Positions 48,652-59,569 of a stretch of DNA of 64,000 bases are shown here, one piece after another (the stretch's first letter is position 1; each line of letters begins with the position of its first letter). The stretch comes from Streptomyces pristinaespiralis. Its GTDB lineage: Bacteria > Actinomycetota > Actinomycetes > Streptomycetales > Streptomycetaceae. Position numbers and translations under genes: made by a program. The DNA is taken from the NCBI RefSeq assembly GCF_001278075.1, contig NZ_CP011340.1:2728001-2792000 (forward strand). The letters run 5' to 3'. The notes beneath the pieces were generated by a model. That model saw only the letters and a list, made by a program, of their open reading frames with translations, was not told the origin of the DNA and did no database searches.

Positions 48652-50244
48652 TCAGTCCACCAGGTTGACCGAACGCGCAGACGCCGCGCCGATCTCGTCC
48701 GAGATCTCCGCCAGGACCGCGGGCGGCACCGTGTCGTCGACGGTCAGGACGACGAGTGCCTCGCCGCCCTCCTCCGCCCGCGAGACCTGCATGCCGGCGA
48801 TGTTGAGACCGGCCTCGCCGAGGATCCGGCCCACGGTGCCGACGACGCCCGGACGGTCCTCGTAGCGCAGGACGGCCATGTGGTCGGCGAGCGCCAGGTC
48901 CACGTCGTGCTCGCCGATCGCGACGATCTTCTGGAGGTGCTTGGGGCCGGCCAGCGTGCCGGAGACCGAGACCTCCTCGCCGCCGGAGAGCGTGCCGCGC
49001 ACGGTGACGACGTTGCGGTGGTCGGGGGACTCCGAGCTCGTCGTCAGGCGGACCTCGACACCGCGCTCCTGCGCGAACAGCGGCGCGTTGACGTAGCTCA
49101 CGGTCTCGTCGACGACGTCCTCGAACACGCCCTTGAGCGCGGACAGTTCGAGCACCTTGACGTCGTGCTGGGTGATCTCGCCGTAGACCTCGACGTCGAG
49201 GCGGACCGCGACCTCGCCCGCGAGGGCGGTGAAGATACGGCCGAGCTTCTCGGCGAGCGGCAGACCGGGGCGCACGTCCTCGGCGATCACGCCGCCCTGG
49301 ACGTTGACCGCGTCCGGGACGAGCTCACCGGCGAGCGCGAGGCGCACCGAGCGGGCGACGGCGATACCGGCCTTCTCCTGGGCCTCGTCCGTGGAGGCGC
49401 CGAGGTGCGGGGTGCAGACGACCTGGTCGAGCTCGAAGAGCGGCGAGTCGGTGCAGGGCTCCTTGGCGTACACGTCGAGGCCGGCGCCGGCGACGCGGCC
49501 CTCCTTGAGCGCCGTGTACAGCGCCTGCTCGTCGACGATGCCGCCGCGCGCGGCGTTGACGATGCGGACGGCCGGCTTGACCTTGTGCAGCGCCTCGTCG
49601 CCGATCAGGCCGAGCGTCTCGGGGGTCTTCGGCAGGTGGACGGTGATGAAGTCGGAGACCTCGAGCAGCTCGTCGAGGGAGAGCAGCTTGACGCCCATCT
49701 GCGCGGCGCGGGCCGGCTGCACGTAGGGGTCGTACGCGACGATCTTCATGCCGAACGCGGACATCCGCTGGGCGACCAGGACACCGATGCGGCCGAGGCC
49801 GACCACGCCGAGGGTCTTCTCGCTCAGCTCGACGCCGGTGTACTTCGAGCGCTTCCACTCGCCGTTCTTCAGGGCGGTGTTGGCCTGGGGGATGTTGCGC
49901 GCGGTGGCGACGAGCAGGCCGCAGGCGAGCTCGGCGGCGGTGACGATGTTGGACGTCGGGGCGTTGACGACCATCACGCCGGCCTTGGTGGCGGCGGACA
50001 CGTCGACGTTGTCCAGACCGACGCCCGCGCGGGCGACGACACGCAGCTTCTTGGCGGCGGCGATGGCCTCCGCGTCGACCTTCGTGGCGGAGCGGACCAG
50101 GATCGCGTCGACGTCGGCGATGGCGGGGATGAGCTCCGCGCGGTCGGCGCCGTTGCAGTGCCGGATCTCGAAGTCCGGGCCCAGCGCGTCGACGGTGGCC
50201 GGCGACAGCTCTTCAGCGATGAGTACGACAGGTTTCGAGCTCAC
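48652..50244 (-). CDS. serA: D-3-phosphoglycerate dehydrogenase
   Basis: A 530-aa enzyme of serine synthesis. It is the long type I form: substrate and NAD domains with VGLGRIGVLVAQRM, a catalytic Arg in VNAARGGIVDE, Glu in YAKEPCTDSP and His in TPHLGAST, then an ASB-like allosteric domain and a C-terminal ACT domain (ADHMAVLRYEDRPGVVGTVGRIL) for feedback by serine. GTG 50244 (VSSKPVV) has GAGGA 5 nt upstream; longer frames have no support. It lies 231 bp after ilvC with a strong hairpin between, so it may have its own promoter. Confidence 0.95.
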   Translation of the reverse strand: MSSKPVVLIAEELSPATVDALGPDFEIRHCNGADRAELIPAIADVDAILVRSATKVDAEAIAAAKKLRVVARAGVGLDNVDVSAATKAGVMVVNAPTSNIVTAAELACGLLVATARNIPQANTALKNGEWKRSKYTGVELSEKTLGVVGLGRIGVLVAQRMSAFGMKIVAYDPYVQPARAAQMGVKLLSLDELLEVSDFITVHLPKTPETLGLIGDEALHKVKPAVRIVNAARGGIVDEQALYTALKEGRVAGAGLDVYAKEPCTDSPLFELDQVVCTPHLGASTDEAQEKAGIAVARSVRLALAGELVPDAVNVQGGVIAEDVRPGLPLAEKLGRIFTALAGEVAVRLDVEVYGEITQHDVKVLELSALKGVFEDVVDETVSYVNAPLFAQERGVEVRLTTSSESPDHRNVVTVRGTLSGGEEVSVSGTLAGPKHLQKIVAIGEHDVDLALADHMAVLRYEDRPGVVGTVGRILGEAGLNIAGMQVSRAEEGGEALVVLTVDDTVPPAVLAEISDEIGAASARSVNLVD

Positions 50245-50435
50245 GTGAGTCCTCACAGATGCAGTGCGGACGGCCGTCCCGACGGCCGCAGGCGGTGGAG
50301 GGGGCAAGCCGCGTGGAAGACGCACGACACTGTGGGCCTGACGCGATGGTGTTGTTGAGCAGTGTAGTGGTGCCGCACGGTGCGTCTTGCGCCTCGTTGG
50401 CAGGATCACCCGTCCGTGGCTGGACGAAGTGGCGG

Positions 50436-50468
50436 GGGCGAGGGGACCGGTGACCGGCCCCCTCGCCC
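50436..50468 (-). terminator. Terminator of the ilvBNC operon
   Basis: GGGCGAGGGG and CCCCTCGCCC pair, then after one mismatch CCGG pairs with CCGG around the loop TGA. It starts 7 bp beyond the ilvC stop. Confidence 0.82.
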
Positions 50469-50474
50469 GGTGGC

Positions 50475-52093
<1,619 letters not shown>

Positions 52094-52131
52094 GTGCGTC
52101 GTTCCTCTTCCTACAGCTCTTCCTGCGGCTC

Positions 52132-53985
52132 TCAGTCGTCTTCGTTGTCGCCGAAGTCGGGGCGGACGCCCCGGGCGGCCATGACCTCGTCGTTGGAGGT
52201 GCCTGCGGCGACCATGGGCCACACCTGGGCGTCCTCGTGGACGATGAAGTCGATGACGACCGGGCGGTCGTTGATCGCGTTGGCCTCAGCGATGACCTTG
52301 TCGAGGTCGTCGGGCGACTCGCAGCGGATCGCGTAACAGCCCATGGCCTCCGACAGCTTGACGAAGTCCGGGACGCGGGTGCCGGCGCTCTTCTCCAGGC
52401 CGGTGGCCTCGGGGCCGGAGTGCAGCACCGTGTTGGAGTAGCGCTGGTTGTAGAACAGGGTCTGCCACTGGCGGACCATCCCGAGGGCGCCGTTGTTGAT
52501 GATCGCGACCTTGATCGGGATGTTGTTCAGGGCGCAGGTGGTGAGCTCCTGGTTGGTCATCTGGAAGCAGCCGTCGCCGTCGATCGCCCAGACCGTGCGC
52601 TCCGGGGCTCCGGCCTTGGCGCCCATCGCGGCGGGAACCGCGTAGCCCATCGTTCCCGCGCCGCCCGAGTTCAGCCAGGTGGCGGGCTGCTCGTAGTCGA
52701 TGAAGTGGGCGGCCCACATCTGGTGCTGGCCGACGCCGGCGGCGAAGATCGTGCCCTCCGGGGCGAGTTCGCCGATGCGCTGGATGACCTGCTGCGGGGC
52801 GAGGCTGCCGTCACCCGGCTGCTCGTAGCCGAGCGGGTAGGTCTCGCGCCAGCGGTTGAGGTCCTTCCACCAGGCGCTGTAGTCGCCGGTGTTGCCGGTG
52901 CTGTGCTCGGCCTGGACGGCCTGGACCAGGTCGGCGATGACCTCGCGGGCGTCACCGACGATCGGGACGTCGGCGGCGCGGTTCTTGCCGATCTCCGCCG
53001 GGTCGATGTCGGCGTGGACGATCTTGGCGTACGGGGCGAAGCTGTCCAGCTTGCCGGTGACGCGGTCGTCGAAACGGGCTCCGAGGGCGACGATCAGGTC
53101 GGCCTTCTGCAGCGCGGTGACGGCGGTGACCGCACCGTGCATGCCCGGCATTCCGACGTGCAGCGGGTGGCTGTCGGGGAATGCGCCCAGCGCCATCAGG
53201 GTGGTGGTGACGGGGGCTCCGGTGAGCTCGGCGAGCACCTTCAGCTCGGCGGTGGCGCCCGCCTTCAGCACGCCGCCGCCGACGTACAGGACCGGGCGCT
53301 TGGCGCCGGTGATCAGCTTGGCGGCCTCACGGATCTGCTTGGCGTGCGGCTTGGTGACCGGGCGGTAGCCGGGCAGCTCGGTCTGCGGCGGCCAGCTGAA
53401 GGTCGTCCGGGCCTGGAGGGCGTCCTTGGCGATGTCGACGAGGACGGGGCCGGGACGGCCGGTGGAGGCGATGTGGAAGGCCTCCGCGATGGTGCGCGGG
53501 ATGTCGTCGGCCTTCGTGACCAGGAAGTTGTGCTTGGTGATCGGCATCGTGATGCCGCAGATGTCCGCCTCCTGGAAGGCGTCCGTGCCGATGGCCTTGC
53601 TGGCGACCTGGCCGGTGATCGCGACCAGCGGCACCGAGTCCATGTGCGCGTCGGCGATCGGGGTGACCAGGTTCGTTGCGCCGGGGCCGGAGGTCGCCAT
53701 GCAGACGCCGACCTTGCCGGTGGCCTGCGCGTAACCGGTGGCGGCGTGGCCCGCGCCCTGCTCGTGGCGGACCAGGACGTGGCGGACCTTCGAGGAGTCC
53801 ATCATCGGGTCGTACGCCGGGAGGATCGCGCCGCCCGGGATGCCGAACACCGTGTCGGCCCCTACTTCCTCGAGAGAGCGAATGAGGGACTGCGCACCCG
53901 TGACGTGTTCGACGGTGGCGGACGGCTGTCCGCCGGTACGGGCCCGCGGCTGCGGATGGTGGGCCCCGGAGGCCTGCTCGGTCAT
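52132..53985 (-). CDS. ilvB: Acetolactate synthase large (catalytic) subunit
   Basis: A 617-aa ThDP enzyme that condenses two pyruvates, or pyruvate with 2-ketobutyrate. The catalytic Glu lies in [17 protein letters not shown], and the ThDP motif is [23 protein letters not shown] in part (GDGCFQM...NN). The first 30 residues are a polar extension common in actinobacteria. It is preceded by a classic leader peptide and attenuator, so branched-chain amino acid supply should control the operon. Confidence 0.96.
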   Translation of the reverse strand: MTEQASGAHHPQPRARTGGQPSATVEHVTGAQSLIRSLEEVGADTVFGIPGGAILPAYDPMMDSSKVRHVLVRHEQGAGHAATGYAQATGKVGVCMATSGPGATNLVTPIADAHMDSVPLVAITGQVASKAIGTDAFQEADICGITMPITKHNFLVTKADDIPRTIAEAFHIASTGRPGPVLVDIAKDALQARTTFSWPPQTELPGYRPVTKPHAKQIREAAKLITGAKRPVLYVGGGVLKAGATAELKVLAELTGAPVTTTLMALGAFPDSHPLHVGMPGMHGAVTAVTALQKADLIVALGARFDDRVTGKLDSFAPYAKIVHADIDPAEIGKNRAADVPIVGDAREVIADLVQAVQAEHSTGNTGDYSAWWKDLNRWRETYPLGYEQPGDGSLAPQQVIQRIGELAPEGTIFAAGVGQHQMWAAHFIDYEQPATWLNSGGAGTMGYAVPAAMGAKAGAPERTVWAIDGDGCFQMTNQELTTCALNNIPIKVAIINNGALGMVRQWQTLFYNQRYSNTVLHSGPEATGLEKSAGTRVPDFVKLSEAMGCYAIRCESPDDLDKVIAEANAINDRPVVIDFIVHEDAQVWPMVAAGTSNDEVMAARGVRPDFGDNEDD

Positions 53986-54065
53986 CGGCGTTCTCTTCTC
54001 GAAGCTGAGGGTTTTCGCGAGGTTTGATGCGGTTCTGATCTGGCTGCTGTCGGCGCCGGTGCAAC

Positions 54066-54099
54066 AAAAAACCCCTCGTGCCGTGAGGCAAGCGAGGGG
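54066..54099 (-). promoter_or_regulatory. ilvB attenuator hairpin
   Basis: On the minus strand CCCCTCG and CGAGGGG pair around a 14-nt loop and end in six T. It lies 43 bp after the leader peptide stop and 81 bp before ilvB. With the leader it forms a translation-controlled attenuator of the kind described for actinobacterial ilvB. Confidence 0.88.
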
Positions 54100-54141
54100 A
54101 GCGCGTCGGGAGGTGTCTGCAGAGCTGTCGGTGCGGCTCTG

Positions 54142-54183
54142 CTAGCCGACGCGCTTTCCAAGTACGAGAATTCGGGTGCGCAT
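54142..54183 (-). CDS. ilvB leader peptide (MRTRILVLGKRVG)
   Basis: A 13-residue peptide with consecutive Ile, Leu, Val and Leu codons and a later Val. GGGAGGG lies about 8 nt before the ATG. This is the conserved actinobacterial leader of ilvBNC: ribosome stalling at the branched-chain codons is expected to prevent the terminator. The cdgC stop is only 34 bp upstream, so the promoter must be very close to or inside the end of cdgC. Confidence 0.9.
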   Translation of the reverse strand: MRTRILVLGKRVG

Positions 54184-54216
54184 GGCAATGACCCTCCCCC
54201 CGGCGCGCTACCACTG

Positions 54217-57168
54217 TCAAGTGGGTGGGACGCGCGTCTCATTATTTGAGCCATTCCGGGCGGGTGGGATGCCCGCGGTCAGCAGCGGCAGCCCCAGCCC
54301 GTCGGGCACCGGATACTCGCCCCTGGCCAGCGCACGGCGCAGCCGGTACTCGTCGAGCGGCCCGGAGAAGGCCATGCCCTGGCCGTGGGTGCACCCCATC
54401 GCGCGCAGCGCCAGCACCTGCTCGGGCACGTCCACTCCGTCCGCCACCGACTGCATGCCGAGGTCGCCCGCGATCCGCAGCAGCCCGCTCGTGATCTTGT
54501 GCACCCTGGCGGACTCGACGACGCCCTCGATCAGCCCTCTGTCCAGTTTCAGCACGTCCACCGGGAGCCTGCGCAGCGCGTTGATCGCCGCGTAACCGCT
54601 GCCGAAGCCGTCCAGCGCGATCCGTACGCCCATCCTGCGCAGGGCGGTCAGCCGCTGTTCGAGCTCGTCGAAGGAGATGCGCGGATCGCTGTCCGCGAGC
54701 TCGATGACGAGTGCGCCCGACGGCAGACCGTGCCGGGTGAGCAGGGCCTCGATGGAGCCGAGCGGCAGCGCCCTGTCCAGCAGCAGCCGCGCCGGCAGCC
54801 GCACCGACACCGTTGTCCGATGGCCCGCTCCGGCCCTCTCCGCCGCCTGGCCGACGGCCTCCTCCAGCAGCCAGCGGCCGAGCTCGGCGCCGCGGTCGCC
54901 GTCGTCGGAGACCCGCAGGAACTCGGCCGGGGTGAAGAGGATGCCCTGCGCGGAGCGCCAGCGGGCCTGCGCGGAGACCGCCGCGATCCGGCCGGTGGTG
55001 AGGCTCACCACCGGCTGGTGCAGCAGCGCGAACTCGCCCTCGTGGAGGGCGCTGCGCAGCCGTGCGGCCAGCTCGGTGCGCCGGACCACCTCGGCCTGCA
55101 TCTGGGGCGCGTACAACTCGACGCGGTCCTTGCCGGCGGCCTTGGCCCGGTACATGGCGAGGTCGGCGTTGCGCATCAGGTCGGTGGGGCTCATCGCGGG
55201 CTCGGCGAAGGCGACGCCGATGGAGGCCGCGACCCGCACCTCACCGCCGTCGATGCGGTACGGCTGGGAGAGCATCAGCCGCAGCCGGTCGGCGATCTCC
55301 AGCACCTGCGACTCGCGGGCGGACCTGTCCCCGGAGCCGTCGCCGACGATCAGGGCGGCGAACTCGTCGCCGCCGAGCCGGGCCGCCGTGTCCCCGGCCC
55401 GTACGGAGTCGGCCAGCCGCCGTGCCGCCTGGATCAGCAGCTCGTCGCCCGCCTGGTGGCCCAGCCGGTCGTTGACGCCCTTGAAGCCGTCGAGGTCGAT
55501 GAAGAGCACGGCGGTGCCCTCGTCGCCCGCCCTGCGGCCCGTCAGGGCGCCTCTGACCCGCTCGGTGAACAGGGCGCGGTTGGGCAGGTCGGTGAGCGGG
55601 TCGTGCTCCGCGTTGTGCTGTAACTGGGCCTGCAGCCGCACCCGCTCCGTGACGTCACGGCTGTTGAAGATCAGGCCGCCCTGGTGACGGCTGACGGTCG
55701 ATTCCACGTTGAGCCAGTCACCGGAGCCCGATCTGAACCGGCATTCCATGCGTGTGGTGGGTTCCACCGACGGCTCGGCGGCCAGGAAGCGGCGCAGTTC
55801 GTGGACGACGCGGCCGAGGTCCTCCGGGTGGATGAGGGAGGCGAGCTCGGTGCCGACCAGTTCCTCCGCGTCGCGCCCGTAGACGCCCGCGGCCGCGGGA
55901 GAGACGTAGCGCAGCACCCCGGACGGGGCGGCGATCATGATGACGTCGCTCGATCCCTGCACCAGCGAGCGGAAGTGGTTCTCCTTCTGCGCCAGTTCGT
56001 GGGTGAGGGCGATGTTGTCGAGGAGCATGATGCCCTGCCGCACGACGAGGGCGAGGACGACGGTGCAGCCGGTGAGCACGACGACCCGGTCGACCCGGCG
56101 GCCCTCGATGACGTTGTGGAGGATGCCGAGGGTGCACACGGCCGCGGCCAGGTACGGGGTCAGCGCGGACAGGGAACTCGTTATGGGACGCACCGGATTC
56201 CTCGTGCCCCTCGGCGGACCCGCCGGCTCGCCGGCGCGCGCCACCCAGGGGGCGTAGGCGAGCAGCAGCGAGCCCGCGAACCAGCCGGCGTCCAGCAGTT
56301 GGCCGGAGCTATAGCTCTCCCGCAGCAGCGGTGAGGTGAACAGGGCGTCGCACAGCACCGTGAGCGCGAGGCCGGCGATCGCCGTGTTGACCGCGGACCG
56401 GTTGGCGGGAGAACGGCGGAAGTGCAGCGCGAGCACCATGCTGACCAGCACGATGTCGAGCAGCGGATAGGCCAGCGCGAGGGCGGCCGGAGCCACGCTC
56501 TCGCCCTGGGCGTGTGCGGTGTGGGCGAGCGCGAGGCTCCACGCGAGCGTGAGCAGCGAACCGCCGATCAGCCAGGCGTCGAGCGCGAGGCAGACCCAGC
56601 CGGCCTTGGACACCGGCCGTTTGGCCAGGACCAGGAGTCCGACGATGGCGGGCGGCGCGAAGCAGAGGAAGAACAGATCGGCCACGGACGTGCTCGGCAC
56701 GGCGCGGCCGAGCACCACCTCGTACCAGCCCCAGACGGCGTTCCCCGCCGCCGCCATGGCGGAGGAGAACGCGAACAGCATCCACGCGGGCCGGAAGCGG
56801 CACTTCGGCGTACGGGCGTAGAGCAGGCAGGAGACGGCCGCGATCAGGGCGGCCAGGCTGAGACCGAAATCGCCCATGATCAGGGCCAGTCGTTGCGAGC
56901 CCCAGCCGAAGGCGGCACCCACGCCGTAGCCTGCGCAGAGGGACGCCAGGACGAGCTGGTGCCTCAGCCTCGAGCCGCCGCGCGGCAGCGCGTCCCGGAA
57001 CACCAGTGCCCCTGGCGCGCTCATCGCGCGGTCCGGGGTTGCGCCGCCGCCCCCGGGGGCGCGGGCGGCACGGGGGCCTGGGGCACGGCCGTCGGAGTCG
57101 TCGCTCCGCGCAGCACGGTGCGCGGGAGTCGCCAGCGGCTGCCCTGCCGCGTCGGATCGTCGGTCCAT
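54217..57168 (-). CDS. cdgC: Membrane GGDEF-EAL cyclic-di-GMP protein (CdgC-like)
   Basis: A 983-aa protein from ATG 57168. About ten membrane helices cover residues 60-350, then a PAS domain (about 375-490), a GGDEF domain with intact RLGGDEF motif and an inhibitory-site RxxD (RAGD) five residues before GGDEF, and an EAL domain. The EAL part is degenerate: EAL is replaced by SAQ (VSAQARW), DDFG by DGFG and the EGVE glutamate by Asp (ADGVD). Thus it probably makes c-di-GMP and does not degrade it. GTG 57225 is a possible longer start. The symbol follows SCO5511 as I recall it. A BldD-box-like site lies upstream. Confidence 0.82.
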   Translation of the reverse strand: MDRRSDAAGQPLATPAHRAARSDDSDGRAPGPRAARAPGGGGATPDRAMSAPGALVFRDALPRGGSRLRHQLVLASLCAGYGVGAAFGWGSQRLALIMGDFGLSLAALIAAVSCLLYARTPKCRFRPAWMLFAFSSAMAAAGNAVWGWYEVVLGRAVPSTSVADLFFLCFAPPAIVGLLVLAKRPVSKAGWVCLALDAWLIGGSLLTLAWSLALAHTAHAQGESVAPAALALAYPLLDIVLVSMVLALHFRRSPANRSAVNTAIAGLALTVLCDALFTSPLLRESYSSGQLLDAGWFAGSLLLAYAPWVARAGEPAGPPRGTRNPVRPITSSLSALTPYLAAAVCTLGILHNVIEGRRVDRVVVLTGCTVVLALVVRQGIMLLDNIALTHELAQKENHFRSLVQGSSDVIMIAAPSGVLRYVSPAAAGVYGRDAEELVGTELASLIHPEDLGRVVHELRRFLAAEPSVEPTTRMECRFRSGSGDWLNVESTVSRHQGGLIFNSRDVTERVRLQAQLQHNAEHDPLTDLPNRALFTERVRGALTGRRAGDEGTAVLFIDLDGFKGVNDRLGHQAGDELLIQAARRLADSVRAGDTAARLGGDEFAALIVGDGSGDRSARESQVLEIADRLRLMLSQPYRIDGGEVRVAASIGVAFAEPAMSPTDLMRNADLAMYRAKAAGKDRVELYAPQMQAEVVRRTELAARLRSALHEGEFALLHQPVVSLTTGRIAAVSAQARWRSAQGILFTPAEFLRVSDDGDRGAELGRWLLEEAVGQAAERAGAGHRTTVSVRLPARLLLDRALPLGSIEALLTRHGLPSGALVIELADSDPRISFDELEQRLTALRRMGVRIALDGFGSGYAAINALRRLPVDVLKLDRGLIEGVVESARVHKITSGLLRIAGDLGMQSVADGVDVPEQVLALRAMGCTHGQGMAFSGPLDEYRLRRALARGEYPVPDGLGLPLLTAGIPPARNGSNNETRVPPT

Positions 57169-57261
57169 CGGCCATGCATCGCCCGTCGCCCCCCTCACGT
57201 CTGATCGGCAATCAGTTCGCGCCACAGCACCACCCCTCGCACGGTGCAGCCCCCAGGTCGG

Positions 57262-57292
57262 GACGATACACCAATATCGTCACTCAGGGACA
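57262..57292. promoter_or_regulatory. Dyad and BldD-box-like site upstream of cdgC
   Basis: GACGATA-N6-TATCGTC (57262-57281) is a perfect 7-bp dyad. Overlapping it, TCACTCAGGGACA (57280-57292) matches 9 of 10 fixed positions of the BldD consensus TNACNCWGNGTNA. BldD is the c-di-GMP-responsive developmental repressor known to control several cdg genes. Distance to the possible GTG start is 37-67 bp. Confidence 0.55.
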
Positions 57293-57390
57293 TAGCCCCT
57301 CTACTCTCCGTGACGATCTCTGGCGATTAAGGCACGCGGTGCATTCGAGTGACTTCGAAGCGTGTCGGAAAGAGGTCGGACCGAAGGTCG

Positions 57391-58341
57391 TTATCCGGTC
57401 GTCACGACGACATTCCGCAACGCCTCGCCCGCCGCGAAGCGGGCGACCTGATCGGCCAGCAGCCGCTTGGCGCGCGGCATGAACGCCGAGGTGGAGCCGC
57501 CGACATGGGGGCTGATGAGTACGCCGCGAGCGTGCCAGAGCGGGTGTCCGGCGGGCAGCGGCTCGGGGTCCGTGACGTCGAGGGCGGCGGTGATCCGTCC
57601 GGTCTCCACCTCCGCGAGCAGCGCCTTTGTGTCGACGACCGGCCCGCGGGCGATGTTGACGAGCAGGGCGCCGTCTTTCATCCGGCTCAGGAAGTCGGCC
57701 CCCACCAGGCCCTTCGTCCGGTCGGTGAGCGGAGTGGACACGATCACGACATCGGCGTCGGGCAGCAGGACGGGAAGGTCGGTGAGTGCGCGCACTTCGC
57801 CGCGCTCCGTTGTACGGGCGGAGCGCGCGACGCGCGCCACCCGCGCGCACTCGAACGGCGCGAGCCGGTCCTCGACGGCGGCGCCGATGGACCCGTATCC
57901 CACGATGAGCACCGACTTGTCGGCCAGCGACGGGTAGAAGCCGGCCCGCCACTGCTCCGCGTCCTGCCCCCGTACGAACCCGGGGATGCCGCGCAGCGAG
58001 GCGAGGACGAGCGCGAGGGCGAGCTCGGCCGTGGACGCCTCGTGGACGCCCTTGGCGTTGCACAGCCGCACACCGGCGGGCAGCAGGTCGAGCCCCGGCT
58101 CCACATGGTCGATGCCCGCGGACAGCGTCTGCACGACGCGTACGGACTTCATGGCGGCCAGCGGCCTTATGGCGACCTCCATGCCCTTCATGTACGGAAC
58201 GGCGTAGAAGGCGCAGTCGGCGGGGTCCGCGGGAAAGTCGGGCCCGCCGTCCCAGAACCGGTACGCGAGGCCCGTCGCGGAGGGCGCGGGGAGGCCGTCG
58301 ATCTCGTCGGCCGGGACGGGGAGCCACACATCAGCAGTCAT
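57391..58341 (-). CDS. D-2-hydroxyacid dehydrogenase
   Basis: A 316-aa NAD(P)-dependent dehydrogenase of the formate/glycerate dehydrogenase superfamily. The dinucleotide motif is VLIVGYGSIGAAV, the catalytic Arg is in VNIARGPVVDT, the Glu in VTDPEPLPAGHP and the His in ISPHVGGST. The N-terminal part (VRVVQTLSAGIDHVEP; ASTAELALALVLASLR) is typical. The substrate could be glyoxylate, hydroxypyruvate or another 2-keto acid. ATG 58341 has no clear ribosome-binding site. It is divergent from the aldo/keto reductase gene. Confidence 0.88.
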   Translation of the reverse strand: MTADVWLPVPADEIDGLPAPSATGLAYRFWDGGPDFPADPADCAFYAVPYMKGMEVAIRPLAAMKSVRVVQTLSAGIDHVEPGLDLLPAGVRLCNAKGVHEASTAELALALVLASLRGIPGFVRGQDAEQWRAGFYPSLADKSVLIVGYGSIGAAVEDRLAPFECARVARVARSARTTERGEVRALTDLPVLLPDADVVIVSTPLTDRTKGLVGADFLSRMKDGALLVNIARGPVVDTKALLAEVETGRITAALDVTDPEPLPAGHPLWHARGVLISPHVGGSTSAFMPRAKRLLADQVARFAAGEALRNVVVTTG

Positions 58342-58416
58342 GGTCAGGAGGCTATGCGAAGGCCGCGGGCGGTCATTGGTTAGTTTGGGGAGCGGCCGAG
58401 GGAGAGGTACGGGGAG

Positions 58417-59415
58417 TTGGAGCTCAGGGCGATCGGTGCGGCGGGCCTCGAGGTGGGCGCCGTGGGGCTCGGCTGCATGCCGATGAGCTGGGCCTACAGC
58501 AGCTCGCAGCAGCGCGGTGAGCGGTCGCTCCGCACGGTCCACAGCGCGCTCGACGCCGGTTCGAGCCTGCTGGACACGGCCGACATGTACGGCCCCTTCA
58601 CCAACGAGCTGCTGCTCGGCCGGGTCCTCAAGGAGCGGCGCGCGGACGCCTTCGTGTCGACGAAGGCGGGCCTGCTCGTCGGCGACCAGCACATCGTCGC
58701 CAACGGGCGGCCCGGCTACGTGAAGCGGGCCTGCGACGCCTCGCTGCGGCGGCTCCAGACCGACGTGATCGACCTGTACCAGCTCCACCGCGCCGACCCC
58801 GAGGTGCCCGTGGAGGAGACCTGGGGCGCGATGGCAGAACTGGTGGGCGCCGGCAAGGTGCGGGCGCTCGGGATGTGCGCCGTCGGTGCGCGGGCGTCAC
58901 GCCGCTCGGGGGGCGACCTGTACGCGGGAACGATTCGCCAACTGGAGCGGATGCAGCAGGTGTTCCCGGTGAGCACGGTGCAGGCGGAGCTGTCGGTGTG
59001 GTCGCCCCAGGCCCTGGAACGGCTGCTGCCGTGGTGCGAGGCACGCGGAGTGGGCTTCCTCGCGGCCACACCGCTCGGGAACGGGTTCCTGACGGGAACG
59101 CTCACCCCGGGGCAGGGTTTCGAGCCGGACGACGTACGGGCGCGTCACCCGCGGTTCACGGCGGAGATGATGGCGGCCAACCAGCCGGTGGTGGCGGGAC
59201 TGCGCAGGGTCGCCGCACGGCACGGGGGCGGCGTCACACCGGCCCAGGTGGCCCTCGCCTGGGTGCTGGCCCAGGGACGGCACGTGGTGCCGGTGCCCGG
59301 CACGAAGCGGCCGGAGTGGGCGGTGGAGAACGCGGGCGCCTGGAAGCTGGAGCTCACGGCGTACGACCTGGCGGAGATCGCGGCGCTCCCGCCGGCACGG
59401 GGTTCGTGGGACTGA
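58417..59415 (+). CDS. Aldo/keto reductase
   Basis: A 332-aa NADPH-dependent barrel enzyme. Family motifs are VGLGCMPMSW, LDTADMYGPFTNELLLGRVL (Asp and Tyr of the tetrad), VSTKAG (Lys), IDLYQLHRAD (His) and VVPVPGTKRPEW. It starts with TTG 58417, supported by GGAGAGG 9 nt upstream. It resembles the AKR13/AKR11-like group often described as general stress or pyridoxal reductase-like proteins. The substrate is unknown. Confidence 0.9.
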   Translation: MELRAIGAAGLEVGAVGLGCMPMSWAYSSSQQRGERSLRTVHSALDAGSSLLDTADMYGPFTNELLLGRVLKERRADAFVSTKAGLLVGDQHIVANGRPGYVKRACDASLRRLQTDVIDLYQLHRADPEVPVEETWGAMAELVGAGKVRALGMCAVGARASRRSGGDLYAGTIRQLERMQQVFPVSTVQAELSVWSPQALERLLPWCEARGVGFLAATPLGNGFLTGTLTPGQGFEPDDVRARHPRFTAEMMAANQPVVAGLRRVAARHGGGVTPAQVALAWVLAQGRHVVPVPGTKRPEWAVENAGAWKLELTAYDLAEIAALPPARGSWD

Positions 59416-59569
59416 GCGGGCGCCGGGTTCCCGGCGGCCGGGCGCGGACCGCTGCGATGTCCCGACCCGGTGGACGAGGGTTCTCCGCAAGATCGGGAAC
59501 CTGAACGGCGGCAGCGGTGTAAGAAGAACAGGAAGGCAGCTCCAGCCGCCGTTCGAAGGGATCAGAACC

